Made by a program: the position numbers and the translations under genes | Shown here: piece after piece, positions 8,858-17,183 of the stretch | How positions within the stretch are numbered: position 1 is the first letter of the stretch | How the letters are laid out: every line of letters begins with the position of its first letter | The notes under the pieces: generated by a model | The model's input: the letters and a program-made list of their open reading frames with translations, nothing else | Databases searched by the model: none | Told to the model about the DNA's origin: nothing | Assembly (NCBI RefSeq): GCF_031834615.1 | Contig: NZ_CP115543.1 | Coordinates: 817,001-881,000, forward strand | Length of the DNA: 64,000 nucleotides | Direction: 5' to 3' | Source of the DNA: Stenotrophomonas aracearum | GTDB taxonomy: Bacteria > Pseudomonadota > Gammaproteobacteria > Xanthomonadales > Xanthomonadaceae

Positions 8858-9652
8858 CTACAGCGCAGTCAACCGAGGTTCCAGCGCACCAAACACCCGC
8901 GCCAACCGCTCGGCCCACGCGTGCTGCCCGGCCGCATCCGCAATCAGATCCTGCCGGATCTCCAGCTCCACATGCACCAGCCCACGGCCTTCGCCGTGCA
9001 CCGGCACCGCGTAATCGCTGGTGCTGCTGACCGAGTAGGGTTCGTTGTCGCCCACCACCAGATCGCCTTCATCGCGCAACGCCTGCAACAGCGCATGCGC
9101 GAACCGCGTGTCGCGGTGGTACAGCACGCCCGCATGCCACGGGCGCTGCATGCCGTTCATCGCCGGCGTGAAGCTGTGCATCATCACCAGCAGGGTGGGG
9201 CGGTGCGCGCTTGCGCGCGCTGAAAGTTCCGCCTCGATGCGCGCGTGGTACGGCGCATGGATCGCGTCGATGCGCTGCTGGCGTTGCGCATCGGAAAGAC
9301 CCGCATTGCCGGGAATCACCGTGCCATCGCTGACCTCCGGAATCAGCGTGGGCGACGCCAGTGGCCGGTTGCAGTCGATCAGCAGGCGCGAATACGTCTG
9401 CTCGATCGCCCACGCATCCAGCCGCTCCGACAACGCACGCGTGACCCCGGCGATCCCGATGTCCCAGCCGATGTGGCGATCCAGCTCCGCCTGCGGCAAG
9501 CCCAGGCCTTGCAGCGAACGTGGCACCTGCTGGCCCGCATGGTCGGCCAGCACTACATACGGCGAAGCGCCCTTGGCCCGGTGGATGGTGTAGATCGCCG
9601 GATCCTCGCTGCCCAGCAGCGCCGGCAGCGCCTGCTCGCCCGAATCAGCCAC
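8858..9652 (-). CDS. N-formylglutamate amidohydrolase family protein
   Basis: This 264-residue protein belongs to the N-formylglutamate amidohydrolase family of metal-dependent amidases. Recognisable blocks are VLADHAGQQVP, DRHIGWDIGIAGVT, LLIDCNRPL, LLVMMHSFTPAMNG and LVHVELEIRQDL. No other histidine-degradation genes are near, so the substrate is uncertain. Its start overlaps the end of the NUDIX gene by 8 bp, so it is the last gene of the nitroreductase-exonuclease-NUDIX set. I infer family rather than substrate. Confidence 0.85.
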   Translation of the reverse strand: MADSGEQALPALLGSEDPAIYTIHRAKGASPYVVLADHAGQQVPRSLQGLGLPQAELDRHIGWDIGIAGVTRALSERLDAWAIEQTYSRLLIDCNRPLASPTLIPEVSDGTVIPGNAGLSDAQRQQRIDAIHAPYHARIEAELSARASAHRPTLLVMMHSFTPAMNGMQRPWHAGVLYHRDTRFAHALLQALRDEGDLVVGDNEPYSVSSTSDYAVPVHGEGRGLVHVELEIRQDLIADAAGQHAWAERLARVFGALEPRLTAL

Positions 9653-10196
9653 GGGGCGTGCCGTCCAGGTGGTGCTCGATCATCCACAGGCCCGCCCACA
9701 GCTTCGCGTCCAGCTGGTAACCCTGGCCCATCTTCTCCACCAGCCACGCCGCCGCGCGGGCGCGCGGAATCTCGTGCACCGTGATGTCTTCGCTGGCATC
9801 GCCACCGCCTTCGCCCACCTTGCGCAGGCCGGTGGCGCGCACGAACGCGATCTTCTCGCTGCTCGCGCCCGACGAGGTCGGCCCGATCATCAGCACCTCC
9901 GCGTGTTCCGCAGTCCAGCCGGTCTCTTCCTCCAGCTCGCGCACCGCAGACACTTCAATCGTTTCGCCCGCATCGATGTCGCCGACCAGCCCGGCCGGCA
10001 TCTCGATGGTCCTCGCCTGCAACGGCACCCGGAACTGTTCCACGAACAGTACGTTGTCCTCCGGGGTGACCGCGATGATGATCGCCGCCAGCCCACCGGC
10101 GTGGGTGCGCTCGCTGTATTCCCAGCTGCCGCGCACCACCATGCGCTGGTACTTGCCTTCGTAGACGACCTTCGGGGCTTGCGTGTTGGGACTCAT
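9645..10196 (-). CDS. NUDIX hydrolase (ADP-ribose pyrophosphatase-like)
   Basis: This 183-residue protein carries a complete Nudix box: G-DIDAG-E-TIEVSAV-RELEEETGW fits GX5EX7REUXEEXGU. The preceding LFVEQFRVPLQARTIEMPAG is typical of the ADP-ribose or nucleoside-diphosphate-sugar pyrophosphatase branch. The start ATG overlaps the stop of the exonuclease gene as ATGA (10193-10196), so translation is probably coupled. A longer frame upstream is only a shadow of the exonuclease gene. Confidence 0.88.
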   Translation of the reverse strand: MSPNTQAPKVVYEGKYQRMVVRGSWEYSERTHAGGLAAIIIAVTPEDNVLFVEQFRVPLQARTIEMPAGLVGDIDAGETIEVSAVRELEEETGWTAEHAEVLMIGPTSSGASSEKIAFVRATGLRKVGEGGGDASEDITVHEIPRARAAAWLVEKMGQGYQLDAKLWAGLWMIEHHLDGTPRG

Positions 10197-11134
10197 GCGA
10201 ACTCGCTGGCAGGTGAGGAATGGTCGGACAGGCCGGCCGCCGCGAACAGCCGGCGCCGGGTCAGCGGGCCGAAGCGCAGCGCGTCGCACAGGCCCTGCAG
10301 CATCTGCGCGTCGGCGCTGGCGCGGCTGAAATCGGCCTGCGTCGCGTCCAGCGGCGCGTCCAGCGCGATCGTGGTCAGCTGCCGCCACAGCAGCGCGTGC
10401 TCGCGCTGCTCGCGCAGCCGCACCGCCATCTGCGCCGCGCCGCGCAGGCGCAGGAAGGGCACTTCGTCCAGTCGCTCGTACAGGATGTCCAGGCTGCCGA
10501 AGTGGGCCAGCAGCACCGCGGCCGACTTCGCACCGACCCCGGTCACGCCCGGGATGTTGTCCACCGCATCGCCGCACAGCGCCAGGTAGTCCGCGATCTG
10601 GTGTGCATGCACGCCGTGGCGTGCCTTGACCCCGGCCATGCCCCAGCGCTGGTTGCGCGCGTAGTCCCACTGTTCGTCATGCTCGAACAGCAGCTGCGAA
10701 AGGTCCTTGTCGGCCGAGACGATCACCCCGCGCATGCCCGCCGGGCGGCGCGCATGCAGAGCGCTGCCGATCAGGTCGTCCGCTTCGTATTCGTGGTGGG
10801 CCAGCACCGCCAGGCCGAGCGCGCTGCACAGGGCCTTGCAGTGCGCGAACTGGCGGCGCAGCGCCTCCGGCGCCGGATCGCGGTTGGCCTTGTACGCCGC
10901 ATACAGGCCATGCCGGAAGCAACTGTCCAGCGCCTCGTCGAAGGCGATGGCAATGTGCTGCGGGCGCTCGCGCTCGAGCAGGTCGAGCAGGAACCGGGCA
11001 AAGCCGTGCACGGCGTTGGTCGGCCAGCCCTGCTGGTCCTGGAACTCGTCGGGCATCGAATGCCAGGCGCGGAAGACGTACAGGCTGGCGTCGACCAGAT
11101 ACAGCGGCGTGCGCACGGGAACGAGGTCGGACAC
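10193..11134 (-). CDS. 5'-3' exonuclease / flap endonuclease-like protein (Xni type)
   Basis: This 313-residue protein resembles the 5'-3' nuclease domain of DNA polymerase I and E. coli Xni. Metal-binding acidic residues appear in LYLVDASLYVFRAWH, EYEADDLIGSAL, VSADKDLSQLL and the helix-hairpin-helix region GDAVDNIPGVTGVGAKSA. It starts with GTG at 11132-11134, immediately after the TGA of the nitroreductase gene, so the two are likely coupled. Function is probably processing of flaps or gapped ends in replication or repair. Without a polymerase domain it cannot be PolA. Confidence 0.88.
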   Translation of the reverse strand: MSDLVPVRTPLYLVDASLYVFRAWHSMPDEFQDQQGWPTNAVHGFARFLLDLLERERPQHIAIAFDEALDSCFRHGLYAAYKANRDPAPEALRRQFAHCKALCSALGLAVLAHHEYEADDLIGSALHARRPAGMRGVIVSADKDLSQLLFEHDEQWDYARNQRWGMAGVKARHGVHAHQIADYLALCGDAVDNIPGVTGVGAKSAAVLLAHFGSLDILYERLDEVPFLRLRGAAQMAVRLREQREHALLWRQLTTIALDAPLDATQADFSRASADAQMLQGLCDALRFGPLTRRRLFAAAGLSDHSSPASEFA

Positions 11135-11710
11135 TCAGCCCACCCAGTCGTGCAGCAGCGCGGCCGGATCCGGGCGCTCGCGCTCGGGGACCTCGATCAG
11201 CGGCGTGCCGATATGGATGAAGCCGGCGATGCGCTCATGTTCGGCCAGGCCCAGGTGGGCATGCACGGCCGGGTCGAAGGCCATCCACGCGGTCAGCCAC
11301 TGCGCACCGAAGCCCAGCGCCTGCGCGGCCTGGAGCAGGGCAAAGCAGACGCAGCCGGCGGTCATCAGCTGCTCCTGCTCGGGCACCTTGGGGCTTGGGG
11401 TGGGGCTGGCGATGACAGTGATGATCAGCGGAGCGTGCGAAAAGCGCTGGCGGTCCTTGTCCACCTGGGCCTCGGACGCGGTCGGGTCGCGCTCGCGGCT
11501 GCGCCGGGCCAGGAACTCGCCCAGGCTGTGGCGGGCGTCGCCGGCAATGCGCAGGAAACGGAACGGGACCCGCTTGCCGTGGTCGGGCACGCGTACGGCC
11601 GAGGCCAGCATCCGCTGCAGGGTCGCCGGGTCCGGTCCGGGGGCGCCCAGTTGCAGGGCGGGGACCGAACGGCGGGCGTCCAGGGCGTGCAGCGCGGGGG
11701 AGTCGAGCAT
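11135..11710 (-). CDS. Nitroreductase family protein (YdjA-like)
   Basis: This 191-residue FMN-dependent nitroreductase-fold protein shows the family start RRSVPALQLGAPGPD, VRVPDHGKRVPFRFL, the central MTAGCVCFALLQAAQALGFG segment and a C-terminal HIGTPLIEVPERERP. Single-domain proteins of this size resemble E. coli YdjA. The start chosen is the ATG at 11710; a longer frame runs upstream but looks unlike the family. It is the first gene of a four-gene minus-strand set with overlapping or abutting ends. Confidence 0.86.
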   Translation of the reverse strand: MLDSPALHALDARRSVPALQLGAPGPDPATLQRMLASAVRVPDHGKRVPFRFLRIAGDARHSLGEFLARRSRERDPTASEAQVDKDRQRFSHAPLIITVIASPTPSPKVPEQEQLMTAGCVCFALLQAAQALGFGAQWLTAWMAFDPAVHAHLGLAEHERIAGFIHIGTPLIEVPERERPDPAALLHDWVG

Positions 11711-12043
11711 GGGGTCGTAGGTCAGGCGTTTGGAGTGCCCTGAGTATAGTCGCGGCGGTTTGTGACACCGCTTTGGGGCATCTCCGGCCCATTTGCGACA
11801 AAGTGTGATGAACCGCACTTAATTAATGGCACTCCTTCAGATCCCTGTACTCGCTTCCCACCGGCGCTGGCCTTACGATACGAGGCCTGTCAGTACCCCG
11901 GTCATGAGGTTGAAAGTGCGGACTGAATCACTGTCCCGCACGGGCGGGCGGTCCTACCATCCGTGTGCTGGCGTCTTGGGGACGCCCGCTCCGGTCTTAT
12001 CCATGCTGCATCCTGTACCAGCGAGGGTGGGGAGCCTTTTCGC
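11711..12043. other. Divergent intergenic region
   Basis: This 333-bp gap separates the nitroreductase set from the DUF1631 gene. On the minus strand a TATACT -10-like hexamer (11743-11748) lies about 33 bp from the nitroreductase start, without a convincing -35. The stretch 11770-11825 is AT-richer (TTAATTAATGG). I see no RNA gene, repeat or small coding frame. Confidence 0.4.
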
Positions 12044-14353
12044 ATGATCGCCACGCCCACCAATCCGGGGCAACCGGGTCGCGACCCGGCGCTGTTGAAG
12101 CTTGCGCGCGAGGCCGCCCTGCCGGGCCTGGCCGAGTCGTTCGCGACCGTGCTGGCCCGCTTCGACGACGTGCTGTTCGACCGGGCCGGCACCGCCGGTG
12201 CGTCGCAGCTGCTGTTCCTGGATGGCATGCGCGAACTGCGTCGGCGCCGCGAGGAGATCGTGGCCGGGTTCCGTGGCCACCTGGCCCAGGCGTGGGAGGC
12301 GCTGGAGCGCGGCGAGCCGCTGTCGGCCGAGGCGACCCTGGCCGGCCAGGTCGAGGAAGGGCTGAGCCTGGTCCCCGAGCATGTGCTGGAATCGCGGCTG
12401 GCGGTGCGCAACTTCGCCACCGTGCTGCTGCGCGACTGGAAGCCGGTGCTGGGCCGGCTCGACCGCCGCCTGGGCTGGATCGCCGGCGGCTTGGAGCTGG
12501 ATGCAGACAGCAATCCGATCAGCCCCGAACATATCGGCGTGGCCATCCATGAGGCGTTCGCCGTGTGCGAACTGGCCCCGGAAGTGCGCCTGGTGCTGAT
12601 CAAGCTGTGCGAGCGCGACCTGCACGGGCCGATCGGTAAGCGTTACGAGAAGCTGGACGAACAATTGGCTGCTGCGGGGGTGATGCCGCAGATGGCCGCA
12701 CCGCGTCGCGCGGCGCCGCGCCCGCCGTCGCCGCGCCAGGAGCTGGATGATCTGGTCGACGCGCTGGAAAACCAGCAGGCGGCCGCCGACGACGGCGCGG
12801 CTCCAGCCTGGGCCCAGCGTTTCGCCAACCGCTGGGCGGCGAGTCGCGGGCGCATGCAGTCGGCGCAGGCGGCGCACGAGCAGGCCGGCGATGGCGCCGA
12901 TGGCATGAGCGGCAACCAGGGCATGCTGCTGGAGGCGCTGCATGAGCTGCTGCAGCAGACCCGCCATGTGCGCGAGGACGCGACGTCGGCGGCCAGCGTG
13001 GCGGTGGGGCAGCAGCGGCCGCTCAGCCAGCGCGAGATGATGTCGGTGCTGTCGCTGCTTCAGGCGACGCCGAGCGCGACGCTGCGCGCGGCGATTGGCG
13101 AAGATGGCGAGTCGCTGGCGCAGCGGCTGAAGAGCGAGGTGCTGTCCGGGGCGACCCGGCTCGGGGTGGATCCGGCGCAGGCGCGCCTGGATCCGCAGGA
13201 CGAGGACGCGATCGATCTGGTCGGGATGCTGTTCGACGTGATGCTGGACGAGCGCGACCTGGAAGGGCGTTCGCGCGAGCTGATCGGTCGGCTGGTGGTG
13301 CCGTTCGTGAAGGTGGCGATGCTGGACCGCCGGATGTTCGTGCAGAAGACCCACCCGGCGCGCAAGCTGCTCAATTCGCTGGCCGAGGCCTGCGAGGGCA
13401 ACACGGGCGAGAGCCAGGCCGAGCGCGTGCTGATGGGCAAGGTCGAGGAAATCATCGAGCGGCTGGTGGCGGAGTTCAACGAGAACCTGGCGATCTTCCT
13501 GACGCTGGAAGAGGAGTTCCGCGATTTCCTGACCCAGCATCGGCGCCGCATCGAGATTGCGGAGCGCCGCGCGGCGGAGACGCAGCGCGGGCAGGAAAAG
13601 CTGGAGGTGGCACGGACACGTGCGGCCTCGGAACTGGATTGGCGCATTGCGGATACGACGCTGCCGCAGGCGATTGGCGAGTTCCTGCGCCAGCCGTGGC
13701 AGCACCACCTGACGCTGGCGGTGCTGCGCGAGGGCGACGACGGTGCGTCGGTGAGCGAGGCGCTGGCGTTGGCGGACGGGGTGCTGGAAGAGGTTTCCGA
13801 GGCGCGCCGGCATGTGGTCGGCAAGCCGTGGCTGCAGGCGTGGCATCCGGTGCTGCGCAAGGTGTTCGCGAGCGTGGGTGTGCATGCCGACGGTGCGAGT
13901 GCGGCGATCGATACGCTGCACGATACGCTGCAGTCGATCGCCGAGTCGCGGCCAGAGCTGGAGCGTGCGCTGCCGGAGCTGCCGCAGGTGGTGTTGCCGG
14001 CGCCGCCGGCGGCGGAGAGCGCGGGGGTGGAGCTGGGCGGGAAGGTCGATGTGACCGATTTCGACAATGCCGATGCGGACCGCTTCCGTGGCCTGGAAAT
14101 TGGCAGCTGGCTGGACTTCGTGGACAAGGACGGCAAGGTGCAGGCGGGCAAGCTGTCCTGGGTGAGCCCGATCTCGTCGCGCCTGCTGTTCGTGAACCGC
14201 CGCGGGGTGCGCTTCTGCGTGGCGTCGCCGGAAGAGCTGGCGGTCATGGTGCGCCTGGGTCGCCTGCGCGCGCACATCGACGATGGCGCGTTCGACAGTG
14301 CCATGCAGGGTGTGATCGACCGTCTCGACACCAAGGGCGCTACGGTTCACTGA
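12044..14353 (+). CDS. DUF1631 family protein
   Basis: This 769-residue protein matches the DUF1631 family, found in many Proteobacteria without a settled function. It is largely helical, with a proline- and glutamine-rich linker near 225-300. A conserved core contains LSQREMMSVLSLLQ, PFVKVAMLDRRMFVQKTHPARKLLN and a helical segment EEFRDFLTQHRRRIEIAERR. The C-terminus has a beta-rich stretch, GSWLDFVDKDGKVQAGKLSW followed by SSRLLFVNRRGVR, that resembles PilZ-like domains; whether it binds cyclic-di-GMP is my speculation. The ATG at 12044 has GGGGAG nearby. No signal peptide or membrane segment is seen. Confidence 0.8.
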   Translation: MIATPTNPGQPGRDPALLKLAREAALPGLAESFATVLARFDDVLFDRAGTAGASQLLFLDGMRELRRRREEIVAGFRGHLAQAWEALERGEPLSAEATLAGQVEEGLSLVPEHVLESRLAVRNFATVLLRDWKPVLGRLDRRLGWIAGGLELDADSNPISPEHIGVAIHEAFAVCELAPEVRLVLIKLCERDLHGPIGKRYEKLDEQLAAAGVMPQMAAPRRAAPRPPSPRQELDDLVDALENQQAAADDGAAPAWAQRFANRWAASRGRMQSAQAAHEQAGDGADGMSGNQGMLLEALHELLQQTRHVREDATSAASVAVGQQRPLSQREMMSVLSLLQATPSATLRAAIGEDGESLAQRLKSEVLSGATRLGVDPAQARLDPQDEDAIDLVGMLFDVMLDERDLEGRSRELIGRLVVPFVKVAMLDRRMFVQKTHPARKLLNSLAEACEGNTGESQAERVLMGKVEEIIERLVAEFNENLAIFLTLEEEFRDFLTQHRRRIEIAERRAAETQRGQEKLEVARTRAASELDWRIADTTLPQAIGEFLRQPWQHHLTLAVLREGDDGASVSEALALADGVLEEVSEARRHVVGKPWLQAWHPVLRKVFASVGVHADGASAAIDTLHDTLQSIAESRPELERALPELPQVVLPAPPAAESAGVELGGKVDVTDFDNADADRFRGLEIGSWLDFVDKDGKVQAGKLSWVSPISSRLLFVNRRGVRFCVASPEELAVMVRLGRLRAHIDDGAFDSAMQGVIDRLDTKGATVH

Positions 14354-14434
14354 CGGTTCTGCGCCAAGAGCCGAGAGCCTTGGTTTGCAGGTTTCGCCTG
14401 GCTTGGGCCGGCAGGGGTGGGTCGGAGGCCCTGG

Positions 14435-14460
14435 GTAGAGTCGGTTCCCAAACGACTGCC
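14435..14460. repeat. GTAG-type REP hairpin, GGTTCCCAAAC form
   Basis: GTAG followed by AGTCGGTTCCCAAACGACT, with a 5-bp AGTCG/CGACT stem. It is related to 8523-8546 through the shared loop. It lies between the DUF1631 gene and pntAA, a co-directional gap. Confidence 0.6.
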
Positions 14461-14582
14461 GACCACGCTTGGCGCCCCGGTAACGCATGACCCTGATCGA
14501 AATCGCGCTCTTGCCGTTGCCACTCCCCTCAGACCCCGCATGCGGTTAGGATCGACCTCTATTCCGCTACCCGGGGTCGTGC

Positions 14583-15665
14583 ATGGCTGTCGAGGTGTTG
14601 GTGGTTCGGGAACGTGCGTCGGGCGAACGGCGCGTGGCGATGACGCCGGAGACGGCGCGCAAATTGATCGCGCGGGGCGCTACCGCCTGGTTTGAACCGG
14701 GTGCAGGTCGCGCGGCGGGATTTCCCGATGCGGCGTATCTGGAGGCCGGTGCGCAGCTGGCCGATGACGCTCGACTGGGCGTGGCCGATATCGTGCTGTG
14801 CGTGCAGCCGCCGGAGACGGCGCGGTTGTCGCAGCTGAAGAATGGCGCCGCGCTGGTTGGCATGCTGCAGCCACAGGCCGATGCCGAACGGGCGGGGATG
14901 ATCCAGTCGCGTGGGCTGCAGGCATTCCCGCTGGAGCGCTTGCCCCGCACCACGCGTGCGCAGTCGATGGACGTGCTGAGTTCGCAGGCGGGCATGGCCG
15001 GCTACAAGGCCACGCTGATCGCGGCGCAGCTGGCGCCGCGCTTCTTTCCGATGCTGACCACGGCGGCCGGTACGATCCGGCCGTCGCGGGTGCTGGTGGT
15101 GGGGGCGGGCGTGGCGGGGCTGCAGGCCATTGCGACGGCGCGGCGGCTGGGCGCGCAGGTGGAGGGGTTCGATGTGCGGCCGGAAACGCGGGAGCAGATC
15201 GAGTCGCTGGGCGGCAAGTTCCTTGACCTGGGGGTCAGTGCGGTGGGCGAAGGCGGCTATGCGCGGCCGTTGACCGACGAGGAGCGCGCGGAGCAGCAGC
15301 GCCGGCTGGGCGAGCACCTGCGGCTGGTGGACGTGGTGATCTGCACGGCGGCGGTGCCGGGTCGGCCGGCACCGAAGATCGTGACCCGCGCGATGGTGCA
15401 GGGCATGCGCCCGGGCAGCGTGATCGTGGACCTGGCGGCGGAGACCGGCGGCAACTGCGAGGCGACGGTGCCGGGCGAGACCGTGGACGTCGATGGGGTG
15501 GTGGTGGACGGGCCGGTGAACCTGGCCAGCCAGGGCGCGGTGCATGCCAGCGAGATGTATGCGCGCAACCTGTACAACTTCGTCGCGCTGTTTCTGAAGG
15601 ACGGCGCGGTGGCGTTTGATTGGGACGATGAGCTGCTGGCGAAGACGCGCTGGGTGGCGGGGTGA
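14583..15665 (+). CDS. pntAA: NAD(P) transhydrogenase subunit alpha, domain I (NAD-binding)
   Basis: This 360-residue soluble subunit of the split-type proton-translocating transhydrogenase binds NAD(H) and passes hydride to the NADP site on PntB. The start resembles alanine dehydrogenases (VRERASGERRVAMTPETARKL). RAQSMDVLSSQAGMAGYKA and the dinucleotide fold VVGAGVAGLQAIATARRLGA (from about 172) follow. It has no membrane helices; those are on the separate pntAB. pntAB begins about 1.5 kb downstream, beyond three minus-strand genes, which is unusual since the pnt genes are normally contiguous. Confidence 0.95.
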   Translation: MAVEVLVVRERASGERRVAMTPETARKLIARGATAWFEPGAGRAAGFPDAAYLEAGAQLADDARLGVADIVLCVQPPETARLSQLKNGAALVGMLQPQADAERAGMIQSRGLQAFPLERLPRTTRAQSMDVLSSQAGMAGYKATLIAAQLAPRFFPMLTTAAGTIRPSRVLVVGAGVAGLQAIATARRLGAQVEGFDVRPETREQIESLGGKFLDLGVSAVGEGGYARPLTDEERAEQQRRLGEHLRLVDVVICTAAVPGRPAPKIVTRAMVQGMRPGSVIVDLAAETGGNCEATVPGETVDVDGVVVDGPVNLASQGAVHASEMYARNLYNFVALFLKDGAVAFDWDDELLAKTRWVAG

Positions 15666-15670
15666 CGGTG

Positions 15671-15721
15671 CAGCCACGCAGGGCGTGGCTCTACCGGTAG
15701 ATTCACGCCCTGCGTGGATGC
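15671..15721. repeat. Inverted pair of GTAG REP hairpins
   Basis: CAGCCACGCAGGGCGTGGCT plus CTAC (15671-15694) faces GTAG plus a related CACGCCCTGCGTGG hairpin (15697-15721). The pair fills the 64-bp gap between the convergent pntAA and DUF3106 genes, and its second arm reaches close to the DUF3106 stop. The stem is the same subtype as at 21312-21425. Confidence 0.75.
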
Positions 15722-15729
15722 ACTCCCAA

Positions 15730-16161
15730 TCAACGCGGCAACGCCGGCGGCGGCACGTCCTTCACCGGATTGGCCTTCAACCACTCCTGCCGCTGCTCCG
15801 GGGTCATCTTTTCCCACCGTGCGCGCAACGCGTCGCGCTGGGCCGGGGTCATCTGCCGCATCTGGGCGAACAGCGCACGCGCCTGTTCGCGCTGCTCCGG
15901 GCTCATGTTCTCGAACCGGTGGCGTCCGCGCCGGGCCAGCTCGCGCTGTTCCGGGGTCATGTCCTGCCAGCGCTGGCCATGCTGCAGCATGCGTTCGCGC
16001 TGCGGCGGGGCGGCGTTGTTCCAGCGGTCGCGCACCGGCGCGACCAGCGCTTCACGCTGCTGCGGGGTGAGCTTGTCCCATTCCGGCAACGCCGAAGTCT
16101 GGGCCCAGCTGGCTGCGCTCGACCAGAGCAGCACCAGCGCCAGGATCAGTCGCGGTTTCAT
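15730..16161 (-). CDS. DUF3106 domain-containing secreted protein
   Basis: This 143-residue protein has a Sec signal peptide (MKPRLILALVLLWSSAASWAQ). The mature part is built of about six short repeats: LTPQQREAL, APPQRERM, MTPEQREL, MSPEQREQA, MTPAQRDAL and MTPEQRQEW, separated by basic and tryptophan-containing helices. This is the DUF3106 pattern and recalls the LTxxQ repeats of the periplasmic stress proteins Spy and CpxP. It is the third gene of a sigma factor / membrane protein / DUF3106 set, so a periplasmic stress or sensor role is plausible but unproven. GGAGTGAAC precedes the ATG. Confidence 0.82.
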   Translation of the reverse strand: MKPRLILALVLLWSSAASWAQTSALPEWDKLTPQQREALVAPVRDRWNNAAPPQRERMLQHGQRWQDMTPEQRELARRGRHRFENMSPEQREQARALFAQMRQMTPAQRDALRARWEKMTPEQRQEWLKANPVKDVPPPALPR

Positions 16162-16163
16162 GT

Positions 16164-16493
16164 TCACTCCATTGCCAGGTCGGTGGCGCCCAGCCACACG
16201 TACATGTCGGGATTCTCGTCGAGCAGCGCGTCGCTGTCATCGGCAAGCGTGGCCGCCACCTGCACCGGCGGTGCCAGCGGCGGATGGGCGGTGAAGCTGA
16301 TGCCCAGGCCCAGCGCGACCACCAGCGAGGCGGCGGTGGCCAGCCACCAGCCGTGGTGGCTCGGGCGCTGCGACGCATGCCGGGCAGCGCGCAGGCGGGC
16401 CAACGTGGTCGGCGACAGCTGGCTCACGGCCTGCGCGTGCAGCTGCTGCAGGGCGGCGTCATCGGGAAGGCGGGAAGACATGGGGCGGCTCAC
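16164..16493 (-). CDS. Single-pass membrane protein, possible anti-sigma partner (DUF3619-like)
   Basis: This 109-residue protein has a cytoplasmic N-terminal region of about 45 residues, one membrane helix (WWLATAASLVVALGLGISF) and an acidic periplasmic tail (LADDSDALLDENPDMYVWL). The GTG start overlaps the sigma factor stop as GTGA; an in-frame ATG four codons later is an alternative. Size, topology and coupling to a sigma gene suggest an anti-sigma or anti-sigma-like protein. No zinc anti-sigma motif is present. The DUF3619 assignment rests on neighbourhood and is tentative. Confidence 0.7.
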   Translation of the reverse strand: MSRPMSSRLPDDAALQQLHAQAVSQLSPTTLARLRAARHASQRPSHHGWWLATAASLVVALGLGISFTAHPPLAPPVQVAATLADDSDALLDENPDMYVWLGATDLAME

Positions 16494-17104
16494 AGTTCGA
16501 TCTCCAGATGCAGCTGCAGCGCCTGCCGGGCGCGCGAAAGATGGGTTTTTACCGCGCCCTCGCTGCAGCCCATGGCCGCTGCGGTGGTGGCGCCGTCCAG
16601 CTGTTGCAGGACGCGCAGGCTGAAGGCCTCGCGCTGCCGGGCGGGCAGCGCGCGCAGAGCCTTGACCAGCGCGGCGTACTGGTCGCGTTGTTCATGCGCC
16701 TGGGCCGGGCCCGGGCCGGGGTCGGCCCAGTCGATGTCATGCTCGGCACCGGCGTCGTCGCTGCTGCGCCAGAAGCGCAGGCGGAAGCTGCGGCGGCGCT
16801 GCAGGTCGACCACGCGGCGGCGCAGGATGCTCCAGAACAGCGGCGACCACTCGGCGGCCGGCTTTTCCCGGTAGGCCAGCATGCGCAGCATCGCGTCCTG
16901 CACCGCATCCAGCGCGTCGTCGCGCTGGCGCAGGCCGGCTTCGGCGAAGCGGAACGCACGCGGGCCGATCCCGGCCAGGAAGGCGTCCAGCGACACCGGC
17001 AGCGCGGCGTCGGCATCGTCGGGCAGGGTCGGCAGGGAAGGGCTCACCAGCACAGGGTAGCGCTCGCGCAGGGGGGACACGGTGAGAACGTGCCGGCGCG
17101 GCAT
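16490..17104 (-). CDS. ECF-type RNA polymerase sigma factor
   Basis: This 204-residue sigma-70-family protein has a region 2 with RQRDDALDAVQDAMLRMLAYREKP (around 57-80) and WSPLFWSILRRRVVDLQRR. Region 4 has RALPARQREAFSLRVLQQLDG and the helix-turn-helix TTAAAMGCSEGAVKTHLSRAR. Two GTG codons downstream (17083, 17047) are alternative starts; neither these nor the ATG at 17104 has a clear ribosome binding site. It heads a three-gene unit with the membrane protein and DUF3106 protein. The whole unit sits in opposite orientation between pntAA and pntAB. Confidence 0.88.
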   Translation of the reverse strand: MPRRHVLTVSPLRERYPVLVSPSLPTLPDDADAALPVSLDAFLAGIGPRAFRFAEAGLRQRDDALDAVQDAMLRMLAYREKPAAEWSPLFWSILRRRVVDLQRRRSFRLRFWRSSDDAGAEHDIDWADPGPGPAQAHEQRDQYAALVKALRALPARQREAFSLRVLQQLDGATTAAAMGCSEGAVKTHLSRARQALQLHLEIEL

Positions 17105-17183
17105 CGGTTGACCGCGCCTGCAGAACGGTTCAGCGCATGGTTATGATGCAGGGACGGGAAGACCGCCTGGGAGAGAGACTGCA

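Noticed and set aside
11780..11825. CRP/Clp-type binding site (GTGTGATGAACCGCACT)
   Set aside because: Only one half fits TGTGA-N6-TCACA well; too weak to call.
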